Shown here in pieces: positions 1 through 5,710 of a stretch of 6,375 bases of DNA (its first letter is position 1; every line of letters starts with the position of its first letter). This stretch comes from Bacillota bacterium (lineage in GTDB: Bacteria > Bacillota > Clostridia > Christensenellales > UMGS416): the NCBI GenBank assembly GCA_023410875.1, contig JAEYPH010000045.1, positions 1 through 6,375 of the forward strand. The letters run 5' to 3'. A program made the position numbers and the translations under genes. The notes under the pieces were generated by a model. It ran no database searches and was not told where the DNA came from. It saw nothing but the letters and a program-made list of their open reading frames with translations.

Positions 1-11
1 CCTTAAGGGGC

Positions 12-122
12 TGCCAGAGAATGCTTGCGGTTGGCAGATTTTCAGAGCGCCTTTTAGGCGCAAGCCTGTATCATGCCCTTATAGGGCTGGTGCAAGCCAC
101 CGGCTAAGCCGGTGGTCATGAC
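12..122 (+). repeat. Cluster of short hairpins, possible right end of an IS200/IS605-type element
   Basis: Four small inverted repeats follow one another. They are TGCCA/TGGCA (12-16 with 32-36), GCGCC/GGCGC (47-51 with 57-61), GCCCT/AGGGC (75-79 with 83-87) and the strongest, CCACCGGCT/AGCCGGTGG (97-105 with 107-115). The last is followed by TCATGAC, ending at 122. Such a run of imperfect stems ending in a GC-rich hairpin a few bases before the boundary is typical of the right end of IS200/IS605-family elements, where TnpA recognises the terminal hairpin and the 3' part can be transcribed as the guide RNA of TnpB. No tnpA or tnpB frame lies inside the window; it would have to lie to the left. 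The hairpins are directly visible, but the family assignment is an inference from resemblance. A transcription terminator is less likely because no T-run follows the last stem. Confidence 0.4.
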
Positions 123-155
123 TTTTATACAACAAAACAGCTAACGCTTTTTAAG

Positions 156-184
156 TTTCAATTTTTCAGTGCATTTGTTATAAT
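156..184 (+). promoter_or_regulatory. SigA-type promoter of the YcxB-like gene pair
   Basis: A perfect -10 box TATAAT lies at 179-184 and is preceded by TGT at 176-178, giving an extended -10 (TGnTATAAT). With a 17-bp spacer, the -35 position (156-161) reads TTTCAA, a weak match to TTGACA, as is common for extended -10 promoters. The predicted transcript start is near 191, about 23 bases before the ATG at 214, which leaves room for the GGTGA ribosome binding site. The promoter lies outside the hairpin cluster at 12-122. Confidence 0.75.
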
Positions 185-213
185 GTTTTCATTCATATAT
201 TGTGGTGAAGTTT

Positions 214-744
214 ATGCAAAATGCCATCGTGTTCGACGTGATGCCACCGACCTTTGAAGACTTTAAGAAATTTAACCACTTCCATTTTAGTCAAAAGCGT
301 TGGCGAATTCCGGTTATGTTGATTGGAGGTGCCAGTGTACTGCTTTTATGGGTGTTTTACGCGCTTGGTTATGACGAGTACTTCTCGTTTACGTTAGCGC
401 TTACGATTGTATATGCGCTGTATTTTGGTTTGTTTAGATTCATGCTTGATATAAGATTGAAGCGTCACTTCCATTCAGCACAGTCCAGGTGCAAGTCTAG
501 TACTAGATATGAGTTCCGAAGTGAAACCATCGTAGCCTCTCAAGAGAGTGAAGAGATAAGCGGGCACTCCGAAAGGCAGTATCAAACCCTGTATAAGGTG
601 TATGAAACAAAGAATGCTTTTTACCTCTACACTACGTTGAATCAGGCGTTATTAATCCCGAAATCGAATATAGGGCAGGCGACGGAACAGCTTTCCGCTC
701 TGCTGCAAAACAAACTTGGAGATAAGTTTGTCAAACGGGCTTAG
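214..744 (+). CDS. YcxB-like membrane protein, first of a tandem pair
   Basis: The 176-residue product matches the YcxB-like pattern. It has a short polar N-terminus, two membrane segments (about residues 33-51 and 57-78) and a soluble C-terminal domain with the family-type core Y-x-x-L-x-K-V-Y-E-T (about 123-132), F-Y-L-Y (136-139) and I-P-K (148-150). The frame is open from a GTG at 202, but ATG 214 is preferred. It is preceded by GGTGA at suitable spacing, gives a protein of the same length as the downstream paralogue (176), and aligns MQNAIV with that protein's MENTII. The C-terminal halves of the two proteins are highly similar and both end in LGDKF-x-KR-x. The gene has its own promoter at 156-184 and is followed after 39 bases by the paralogue. 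The function of the family is unknown to me beyond a membrane location. Confidence 0.85.
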   Translation: MQNAIVFDVMPPTFEDFKKFNHFHFSQKRWRIPVMLIGGASVLLLWVFYALGYDEYFSFTLALTIVYALYFGLFRFMLDIRLKRHFHSAQSRCKSSTRYEFRSETIVASQESEEISGHSERQYQTLYKVYETKNAFYLYTTLNQALLIPKSNIGQATEQLSALLQNKLGDKFVKRA

Positions 745-752
745 GTAAAATC

Positions 753-770
753 ATATGATAGGTATCATAT
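753..770. promoter_or_regulatory. Perfect inverted repeat between the two YcxB-like genes
   Basis: ATATGATA (753-760) and its exact reverse complement TATCATAT (763-770) flank a GG spacer. The repeat fills most of the 39-base gap, starting 9 bases after the upstream stop and ending just before the downstream ribosome binding site (GGAGAAT, about 774-780). It could be a DNA operator or a weak AU-rich RNA hairpin tuning the second gene. No promoter between the genes is obvious. Confidence 0.5.
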
Positions 771-783
771 AGCGGAGAATTGT

Positions 784-1314
784 ATGGAAAACACCATTAT
801 AGTTGAAACGAAGCTTACTTTGCAGGATTATAGGAAATTCAGAATCTTCCAACAGTATCATAGAAGACGCTGGGTAATACCAATGTGGGTGGGATTATGC
901 GTTTGGGTGCTGCTGATATGGCTGTATTATCTCAAAGTCTACGAGGGGTACTACTCATATCCGCTTTGGGCGACGGCCGTTCTTTTAGCGTACTTTGGGT
1001 TTGTATTTGTCATGGATAGTGTCAATGAGAAGCGCTATGTACGCTCGGCAAAGCATCTTTTCAATTCGAAAACACGATATGAGTTTCGGGAAGAAATAAT
1101 ACCTGTCACTAGCGTGAGTCCGGATGCGACTGGGCACTCTGAAGTGCATTACAGTGCTTTTGATAAGGTTTATGAAACAAAGGATGCTTTTTACCTTTAT
1201 TTTTCGCTGACCCAAGCCTATCTGATTCCTAAGGAACAAGTTGGGCAAGCAGTGGAGCAACTGTCTGCTCTTTTGCGCGATAAGCTCGGTGATAAGTTTG
1301 CTAAACGGTGTTAG
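784..1314 (+). CDS. YcxB-like membrane protein, second of a tandem pair
   Basis: The 176-residue product is a paralogue of the preceding gene's product. It has two membrane segments (about 32-50 and 57-77) and a C-terminal cytosolic-type domain with RYEFR (about 98-102), GHSE (117-120), DKVYETKDAFYLY (127-139), LIPK (147-150) and EQLSALL (158-164). The ATG at 784 is supported by GGAGAAT just upstream and by alignment with its neighbour. Similarity is strongest in the last 80 residues, while the membrane segments and the loop after RYEFR have diverged, so the duplication is not recent. Some DNA stretches around the VYETK/FYLY motif remain nearly identical. The gene is probably co-transcribed with the first copy and ends 16 bases before a strong terminator. 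Its role is unknown. Confidence 0.85.
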   Translation: MENTIIVETKLTLQDYRKFRIFQQYHRRRWVIPMWVGLCVWVLLIWLYYLKVYEGYYSYPLWATAVLLAYFGFVFVMDSVNEKRYVRSAKHLFNSKTRYEFREEIIPVTSVSPDATGHSEVHYSAFDKVYETKDAFYLYFSLTQAYLIPKEQVGQAVEQLSALLRDKLGDKFAKRC

Positions 1315-1329
1315 GCTTGCAGACGAATG

Positions 1330-1368
1330 CAGAATCCCCTCAGACTGGCCGAGGGGATTCTGTTTTTT
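1330..1368 (+). terminator. Rho-independent terminator after the YcxB-like pair
   Basis: A perfect 12-bp stem (1330-1341 with 1351-1362, CAGAATCCCCTC and its complement) with a 9-base loop is followed by six T (1363-1368). It lies between two convergent genes, 16 bases after the + strand stop and 10 bases beyond the - strand stop at 1372. Read on the - strand the same hairpin has no T-run after it, so it should terminate + strand transcription well and - strand transcription only weakly. Confidence 0.9.
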
Positions 1369-1371
1369 AGA

Positions 1372-2481
1372 TTAAGCGGTAGCAACAGCTTCTTTGCCCA
1401 TGTCGCCGAACATGACCATATAGTAAATGCGCCCGGTATCAAAGACATAGAACTCGATCTTCTTCTCCGCGGCGGCGTCCACGCGGTAATAGAACACCGG
1501 CTGGCTGATCTCGTCGGCAATCTTGACCATTTCAGCGATGCCGTCAATGGGGATCGTGGCCAGTTGCTGATAGGGCAGGGGATTCTCCAGGCGAACCAGC
1601 CGTTCGCCGTGCTGCTGAAAGATTCTGTCCACACTTTTCTTGTACACGCTCTCGGCGTCAGGTTTGTGCCGGGGCATGGTGAGCATCGTGAACCAGACGC
1701 CACAGCCCAGCGCCAGCGCGAAGCACGCGAGCGCGTAAGGCACATAGTTGATACGGTCAGGCGGTGTCGCGATACGCAGCTCTACCTTATTTTCCGCTGT
1801 GGGCGTACCCTGTACGACCAGCACATTTTCCAGCATCGGAATCATGTACTCCACGGTCGTGGTGTCGTTCACCGGCCCCAGAGGTCCCTGCACTGTGGCA
1901 TTCACATGGAAGAGTACCTTCAGCTCATTTGTGGTGCCGGCCTGGGTTTTGCTGTATACACTCTTGGCATAGTCAATGAACTTGTTCACATCCAGATCTA
2001 TCTTGCGTTCAAAGCTGCTTGTATTGGCGACACTCTCCGGCGCAAGCAGCTCTTCATCCTTCTGCCAGATGACGAAGTCTGGGTCGATGTACTTGCTGGT
2101 GTCGCTGGCGTAGGCGACCAACTGTGCTTGTGCCGACACGACATAATCGCATGGTAAATCCTGCAAGCCCTGCATCGCATACTGCAGATTAAACTGTACG
2201 CTCTTCACATAGGTGAGCAGACGCGCTTCCTTTGCACCGGGCTTTGGCTGAGTATAAAGATCGTTGGGCTTGTATTCCAGATTGTAGTCCACCAGCAACC
2301 GGGTGCTGCCGTGGCGCAGGCCAGTATCCACAGGCTGCCGGAACTCTAACACCATCAGCACAGCACCACCTGCCAACAGCAGTACGCCCACTACCGCAAG
2401 GGCTATTCGGTGATGAGCGGTTGTTATGAGTTTAGGCGTCGTGGTCTTCTCGTGATTCTTGGCTGCCTTGGTCTTTAGCAT
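1372..2481 (-). CDS. DUF5305-type bitopic membrane protein, partner of the SipW-like peptidase
   Basis: The 369-residue protein has a basic N-terminus, a membrane segment at about 24-46 and a roughly 195-residue extracytoplasmic domain. A second membrane segment follows at about 245-268, then a cytosolic tail of about 100 residues. The tail contains IPIDGIAEMVKIADEISQPV (about 320-339), which resembles the conserved C-terminal region of DUF5305 proteins as I recall them; these often sit beside SipW-like signal peptidases and TasA-like exported proteins. The start is supported by AAAGGA, which overlaps the peptidase stop codon (2493-2495), with only 11 bases between the genes, implying co-transcription and coupled translation. 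By position it is probably an accessory factor for processing or assembly of the exported proteins, but its biochemical role is unknown. The DUF5305 assignment was made by eye and needs a profile search. Confidence 0.75.
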   Translation of the reverse strand: MLKTKAAKNHEKTTTPKLITTAHHRIALAVVGVLLLAGGAVLMVLEFRQPVDTGLRHGSTRLLVDYNLEYKPNDLYTQPKPGAKEARLLTYVKSVQFNLQYAMQGLQDLPCDYVVSAQAQLVAYASDTSKYIDPDFVIWQKDEELLAPESVANTSSFERKIDLDVNKFIDYAKSVYSKTQAGTTNELKVLFHVNATVQGPLGPVNDTTTVEYMIPMLENVLVVQGTPTAENKVELRIATPPDRINYVPYALACFALALGCGVWFTMLTMPRHKPDAESVYKKSVDRIFQQHGERLVRLENPLPYQQLATIPIDGIAEMVKIADEISQPVFYYRVDAAAEKKIEFYVFDTGRIYYMVMFGDMGKEAVATA

Positions 2482-2492
2482 GGCTGTTCCTT

Positions 2493-3632
2493 TCAGTGGG
2501 CTCGAATCAGGTAAGTCAGGTAGCCTAATTTCGGTACGGTCGCGACTACCTTGCCTCGAATCTGCGCCGCCTTTACGGGCTTTAAGTCGCGAACATTGTT
2601 GTTGTCACCCTTGGTGATGTATACAGTGGCGTCGTCCACGACATCAATGTCTATGACGCGGTGAATGATAAAGAATTCGTTGGACCAATATTGCACGATG
2701 TCGCCGATTTTGATTTCGTCCGCGGATGTGCGCTCAATTACGACGACATCTCCGGGATAAACCAGAGGCTCCATGCTTCCGCTCATGATCGTGACAGGAT
2801 ACACGGGGAACAACCCCGCGATAAACCAGACGATCGCCATGCTGACCGCCAGCACGGCGATCCACCCGAAGGGGTTTTCCTTTTTTGCATCTCGCTGCTT
2901 GACCTGCCCGGTGCGCTTCATATAGACATCGCGCAGCACATACAGGCTGAACAGTGGGAAGACTGTGCCGATGATGCCTTGGGCCAGCCAGGTCATGTTG
3001 GGCAGCACCGGCAGCACATAAATCGGCGCGATTGTCACAGCCTGATAGATCATGCCCATGGAAGCGCCGCCCAGATAGACAACATAGCAAAGAAAGATGT
3101 TGAGCACGAAAACAGGCAGAACGTCGCCGCCTACGAAAGTCACCAGGTCTTCCCATGTGAGGATCGTGGTGACCTTGCTAAGGTTCAGTGTAAGCATTGC
3201 GTAGAGGATGGAAATCAGGATGGAAAAAAGTATTTGGTGCTTTTTCAGCGCACCATTGATGGCGTAATTGCGCACCCATTCCATCATGACCGGCACCGCA
3301 ACGAAGGCTAACAGATTTTTCACAATTGCTAATGGCATTTGAGAGAAGGGGGTGCGACTCATGCCAAAGGCAAAGCCGGAGGCAAAATAGGTGATAATGT
3401 ACACAACGGCGGTGAGAAACACCCACAAGAGAAGAAAAGGCCTTAGGATGAGTTTGCTGGCAAACCGCACACGGGGTTGAAACAAGATAAAAAAGCAAAG
3501 CGCAAGCCACAAGGATGGATAAAGCCAGACGGTGTATGTGGTGCTGAGCAACCTGGGCATGATCAGATTCGCGCCGGCAAAAAGGAGCAGGCAGCAAAAG
3601 ATCCCGATGATTTTTTTCTCGCGTTTATCCAT
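2493..3632 (-). CDS. SipW-like (ER-type) signal peptidase I with large N-terminal membrane domain
   Basis: The protein has 379 residues from the ATG at 3632. The C-terminal part is a family S26 peptidase of the ER/archaeal/SipW type. The nucleophile motif SGSMEP is at 284-289 (catalytic Ser286), FIIHRV has His324 where bacterial-type enzymes have Lys, and KGDNN has Asp343 as the third catalytic residue. SipW of Bacillus subtilis, which matures TasA and TapA, is of this type. Ahead of the peptidase lie about 275 residues with some eight hydrophobic segments (near 8-24, 33-52, 62-84, 98-117, 132-150, 170-190, 200-235 and 257-278). SipW itself is about 190 residues, so this region is an extra domain. 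The three exported proteins upstream on the same strand are the likely substrates. A longer frame from ATG 3692 is rejected because that ATG directly abuts the T-run of a terminator and has no ribosome binding site. Confidence 0.85.
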   Translation of the reverse strand: MDKREKKIIGIFCCLLLFAGANLIMPRLLSTTYTVWLYPSLWLALCFFILFQPRVRFASKLILRPFLLLWVFLTAVVYIITYFASGFAFGMSRTPFSQMPLAIVKNLLAFVAVPVMMEWVRNYAINGALKKHQILFSILISILYAMLTLNLSKVTTILTWEDLVTFVGGDVLPVFVLNIFLCYVVYLGGASMGMIYQAVTIAPIYVLPVLPNMTWLAQGIIGTVFPLFSLYVLRDVYMKRTGQVKQRDAKKENPFGWIAVLAVSMAIVWFIAGLFPVYPVTIMSGSMEPLVYPGDVVVIERTSADEIKIGDIVQYWSNEFFIIHRVIDIDVVDDATVYITKGDNNNVRDLKPVKAAQIRGKVVATVPKLGYLTYLIRAH

Positions 3633-3638
3633 ATATAC

Positions 3639-3647
3639 AGTATACCA
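3639..3647 (-). promoter_or_regulatory. Extended -10 promoter of the peptidase gene, possibly giving a leaderless mRNA
   Basis: On the - strand TGGTATACT (3647-3639) matches the extended -10 TGnTATAAT at all but one base. A usual spacing of seven bases puts the transcript start at about 3632, the A of the chosen ATG. No Shine-Dalgarno sequence precedes that ATG. The -35 region (about 3662-3667, GATTCA) is poor, so an activator or the extended -10 alone must suffice. The promoter motif is visible; leaderless initiation is inference. Confidence 0.5.
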
Positions 3648-3674
3648 TAATAAGGATGGATTGAATCGATCAAC

Positions 3675-3690
3675 GAACACTTTTGTGTTC
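3675..3690. promoter_or_regulatory. Inverted repeat upstream of the peptidase promoter
   Basis: GAACAC and GTGTTC flank TTTT as a perfect 6-bp inverted repeat. It is centred about 50 bp upstream of the predicted transcript start at 3632, a usual position for an activator site next to a promoter with a weak -35. It lies just beyond the terminator T-run of the preceding gene and could also form a second small hairpin in read-through RNA. Confidence 0.4.
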
Positions 3691-3692
3691 AT

Positions 3693-3723
3693 AAAAAAGC
3701 CGGGGCTTGGAGTAGCCCCGGCT
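3693..3723 (-). terminator. Rho-independent terminator after the third TasA-like gene
   Basis: On the - strand a perfect 10-bp GC-rich stem (3714-3723 with 3698-3707, AGCCGGGGCT and its complement) with a 6-base loop is followed by a T-run (3698-3693). It starts 15 bases after the stop of the gene at 3738-4307 and separates the three exported-protein genes from the peptidase and DUF5305 genes, so the locus is probably two transcription units. Confidence 0.9.
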
Positions 3724-3737
3724 CATACGGGCGCGGA

Positions 3738-4307
3738 TCATTCCTGCTCGAAATTGGCCTGGATCCTGAAACCGAAATCCCTGTCGTCGGCATTGGGCTT
3801 GTTATATTCGTTGCCCACCGAACTCAACATCGTCAGATATACCTTGATGGTTACATCTCCCTTGACCGGAACAACGATCTGCCCCGGCGAAGCAACTGTG
3901 TTGTTTTTGGCCAGACTGACTGCGATTTCCTTGCCGTCCTTGCCGGCATTCGGCTCGGCGATGCCCACAGTCAGGGCGCCCACGGGGCCATAGATGTTGG
4001 ATACACTATAGGATGACAACTTGACCGGCATGGTGCCCGTGTTCTTCAGCTTGATCGTATAGATGGACTGCCGGCTGCTGTCGGGATAGAGGTCGGCGGC
4101 TTTTAAGTCCACTGAGAACTTGTCATCGGCGATGGTGGCAGTCGCGTTAGCCACGCCGTTGGTGGTCGCTTCATCGACGATCACCTCAAGGTTGCCAAGT
4201 GTCCCACTCACATTCATAGGCAGAATTTGGCTCCAAGCCGCATAACCAATGCCCATTACTGTAAGGGCAGCAACTAGCACAGCAACGAGGGTTCGCATCT
4301 TTTTCAT
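3738..4307 (-). CDS. TasA/CalY-like exported protein, third copy
   Basis: The 189-residue protein begins MKKMR, followed by a hydrophobic segment (about 6-20) and GIGYAAWSQILP (19-30), then SGTLGNLEV (34-42). This is the layout of SipW-dependent signal peptides, and cleavage would fall between the two Ala before Trp, as in TasA before AF. The mature part is a small beta-rich domain with LYP (about 73-75), NTGTMPV (about 88-94) and a C-terminal FRIQANFEQE. The start at 4307 is preferred because AAGGAG lies 9 bases upstream and the peptide then matches the first copy (MKKAR). The ATG at 4313 is too close to this site, and the longest frame begins with a TTG inside the previous gene. It lies 61 bases after the second copy and just before a strong terminator. 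It is probably a substrate of the peptidase at 2493-3632; its exact role is unknown. Confidence 0.8.
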   Translation of the reverse strand: MKKMRTLVAVLVAALTVMGIGYAAWSQILPMNVSGTLGNLEVIVDEATTNGVANATATIADDKFSVDLKAADLYPDSSRQSIYTIKLKNTGTMPVKLSSYSVSNIYGPVGALTVGIAEPNAGKDGKEIAVSLAKNNTVASPGQIVVPVKGDVTIKVYLTMLSSVGNEYNKPNADDRDFGFRIQANFEQE

Positions 4308-4368
4308 TCCCATTGTCTCCTTCATTCCTAACAGGACTATGCCTGGTGATTTCCGCTTCTCAGCCGTC

Positions 4369-4914
4369 TCAATGCTGTTCAAAGAGCGGTTTTAGCTCGA
4401 TTTCAAATGCCTGATCCTGTTCGGTCAGCGTTGCGTCTTTAGCCAAGGTCAGGATTACCGTTAGTGTAAGACTGTCATTTGTGGAAAGTTTCTGATTCAA
4501 TGTGACCGTTTGAACAGAGCTCATTACCATTTTTTCTTTGTTCCCGATCTTGATGCTGATGTGAGCCAGTACATCCTCAGGTCCGTTTTTTGGTGTCAAC
4601 TTTACATTTCTTAGAATGGCGTCTATGTTTCCTATATTCTTGAACTTAACAGCATACTTGCGCGAGCTGCCAGGCAACAAGTTGGCAGCGACCAAAACCG
4701 CGGAATCCTTATCATGGGTGGCAAAAGCCAATGTATCATCCTCAAGCAGCTCTCCATTTGCCTTCACGGCCTGGGCGTCCGCTACCTTAATCTTGAAGGT
4801 GCCCAGCGAGCCGGACATCGTGATGGGAATGGTTTGGGTCCAAAGGGAATAGCCCACCCCCATGAACGTAACGGCGATCGCCACGACCATAGCTATGAGC
4901 TTGATTTTCGTCAT
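4369..4914 (-). CDS. TasA/CalY-like exported protein, second copy
   Basis: The 181-residue protein has the signal region MTKIK, a hydrophobic stretch (about 6-20) and GVGYSLWTQTIP (19-30), followed by SGSLGTFKIKV (34-44). The mature domain carries LLPGSSRKY (79-87), an NIGN turn (93-96) where the other copies have NxGT, and the terminal segment FEIELKPLFEQ (170-180). These three marks match the other two copies in order and spacing, so the genes are paralogues, although overall identity is low. The ATG at 4914 has GGGAGGA at good spacing. A GC-rich hairpin (4950-4977) lies between this gene and the first copy and may lower its expression. The expected fate is export and cleavage by the SipW-like enzyme of the locus. 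Whether it polymerises like TasA is not visible from sequence. Confidence 0.8.
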   Translation of the reverse strand: MTKIKLIAMVVAIAVTFMGVGYSLWTQTIPITMSGSLGTFKIKVADAQAVKANGELLEDDTLAFATHDKDSAVLVAANLLPGSSRKYAVKFKNIGNIDAILRNVKLTPKNGPEDVLAHISIKIGNKEKMVMSSVQTVTLNQKLSTNDSLTLTVILTLAKDATLTEQDQAFEIELKPLFEQH

Positions 4915-4949
4915 CCTTGATTCCTCCCATGGTGGATAGAATCAGAAAT

Positions 4950-4977
4950 CCCGGCTGGCGGCCAACCGCCAGCCGGG
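4950..4977 (-). promoter_or_regulatory. Strong intercistronic hairpin between the first and second TasA-like genes
   Basis: Twelve perfectly paired, very GC-rich bases (4950-4961 with 4966-4977, CCCGGCTGGCGG and its complement) close a 4-base loop. The hairpin starts 11 bases after the stop of the first gene in the direction of transcription. It is followed only by ATTTCTGATT rather than a clean T-run, so it should act as a partial terminator or as an RNA-stabilising 3' end. Either would make the first gene's product more abundant than the next two. Confidence 0.65.
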
Positions 4978-4988
4978 GCGCGAGTTGA

Positions 4989-5591
4989 TTATTCCTGGCT
5001 TGTGGTCTCGAAATAGGGGGTCAAGCTGAAAGCGAAGTCCTTCTCCTCATAGGGATTTGCGCCGGGCAGCCCAACAACATCGTCCATTTTGAGCGTGTAG
5101 GTCATGGTGAAGGAACCACCATTGGGCTCGATGCGAATCGGGGTAACACTCACGTTCTTGATATCGTCAAGCTGGAAAAGGAGATTGGCGATATCCAGGT
5201 TCAACGCAGGGTCGGTGCTATTTGACTTAATGGTCATGATGTAGTTGGCGGGATTCTCGGTACCAAGTAAATTGGAGTCGGGGACCATAGTGAAGCTCCT
5301 CAAAACCACAGGCATCGTACCGTTGTTCGTGATGGTGGCAGTGAAGACGCACTGGGCGTTGGGGTAGAAGTCATTGGCCACAACGGCAAGGGACTTCCCG
5401 TTGCTTGCCTTAGTTGCGGTGACGTCCAGATACTTTTCATAGGTAACCTGAGCATCGCTGTAAATGACATCGATGTGGGAAGTATTGCCGTCCACAGTCA
5501 TGGGGAGGATCTGGCTCCATGCGGCGTAGCCAATACCCATGGCCATGAGAGCGACTGCGATGGCGATGACGAGGACCCTTGCCTTTTTCAT
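4989..5591 (-). CDS. TasA/CalY-like exported protein, first copy
   Basis: The 200-residue protein is the first gene of the - strand locus. The signal region is MKKAR, a hydrophobic segment (6-19) and GIGYAAWSQILPM (19-31), followed by VDGNTSHIDV (33-42). This is nearly identical to the third copy up to residue 31, after which the sequences diverge. The mature part has DFYPNAQ (74-80), NNGTMPVVLRSF (89-100) and the C-terminal FAFSLTPYFE (186-195), the same marks as in its paralogues. ATG 5591 is preceded by GAAGGAGAG at about 8 bases. The gene has the clearest promoter of the locus and is followed by a strong hairpin, so it may be the most highly expressed subunit. It is a predicted SipW-dependent exported protein. 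No sortase motif or C-terminal membrane anchor is present, so it is probably released or assembled outside the cell. Confidence 0.8.
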   Translation of the reverse strand: MKKARVLVIAIAVALMAMGIGYAAWSQILPMTVDGNTSHIDVIYSDAQVTYEKYLDVTATKASNGKSLAVVANDFYPNAQCVFTATITNNGTMPVVLRSFTMVPDSNLLGTENPANYIMTIKSNSTDPALNLDIANLLFQLDDIKNVSVTPIRIEPNGGSFTMTYTLKMDDVVGLPGANPYEEKDFAFSLTPYFETTSQE

Positions 5592-5612
5592 GTTGTGACT
5601 CTCCTTCTACAT

Positions 5613-5628
5613 ACAGGCTTAAGCCTGT
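5613..5628. promoter_or_regulatory. Perfect palindrome in the 5' leader of the first TasA-like gene
   Basis: ACAGGCTT followed by AAGCCTGT is a perfect 16-bp palindrome. It lies in the predicted 5' leader about 7 bases upstream of the ribosome binding site. As RNA it would form a 6-bp stem with a UUAA loop, which could protect the transcript end or affect ribosome access. As DNA it could be an operator downstream of the promoter. Confidence 0.5.
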
Positions 5629-5682
5629 TAATGTCTCTGGCAGTATCCCCCGGTAATGGTTATCTATTCCTCTTTCGCGCAC

Positions 5683-5710
5683 ATCATAGCACACAATAAT
5701 CTTACCGCAA
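5683..5710 (-). promoter_or_regulatory. Predicted promoter of the TasA-like operon
   Basis: On the - strand TATGAT (5688-5683) is a good -10 box. With a 16-bp spacer the -35 position reads TTGCGG (5710-5705), sharing only TTG with the consensus. The transcript would start near 5676, giving a leader of about 85 bases. The weak -35 overlaps an array of phased direct repeats (5699-5737), the usual architecture of a promoter that needs an activator. Confidence 0.55.

Noticed and set aside
202..213. GTG start at 202 for the first YcxB-like gene
   Set aside because: The GGTGA ribosome binding site overlaps these codons, and ATG 214 gives the same length and N-terminus as the paralogue.
1327..2157. 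A long + strand frame of 276 codons
   Set aside because: It lies wholly opposite the DUF5305-type gene, overlaps the terminator stem, has no ribosome binding site, and its protein shows no coherent domain. The - strand frame has membrane segments, a good start and operon context.
2661..3311. A + strand frame of 216 codons
   Set aside because: It is antisense to the signal peptidase gene. Its product is rich in His/Asp/Gln in a way typical of the reverse of a membrane-protein gene, and it has no ribosome binding site.
2493..3632. A CPBP-type intramembrane protease motif in the peptidase's N-terminal domain (Glu118, Arg121)
   Set aside because: The expected EExxxR spacing is not met and the supporting His motifs were not found.
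3633..3692. N-terminal extension of the signal peptidase from ATG 3692
   Set aside because: The ATG touches the T-run of a terminator, has no ribosome binding site, and the segment holds an inverted repeat and an extended -10 promoter.
4308..4382. N-terminal extension of the third TasA-like protein from a TTG at 4382
   Set aside because: It would begin inside the preceding gene and put 25 residues before an otherwise standard signal peptide. AAGGAG is well placed for ATG 4307.
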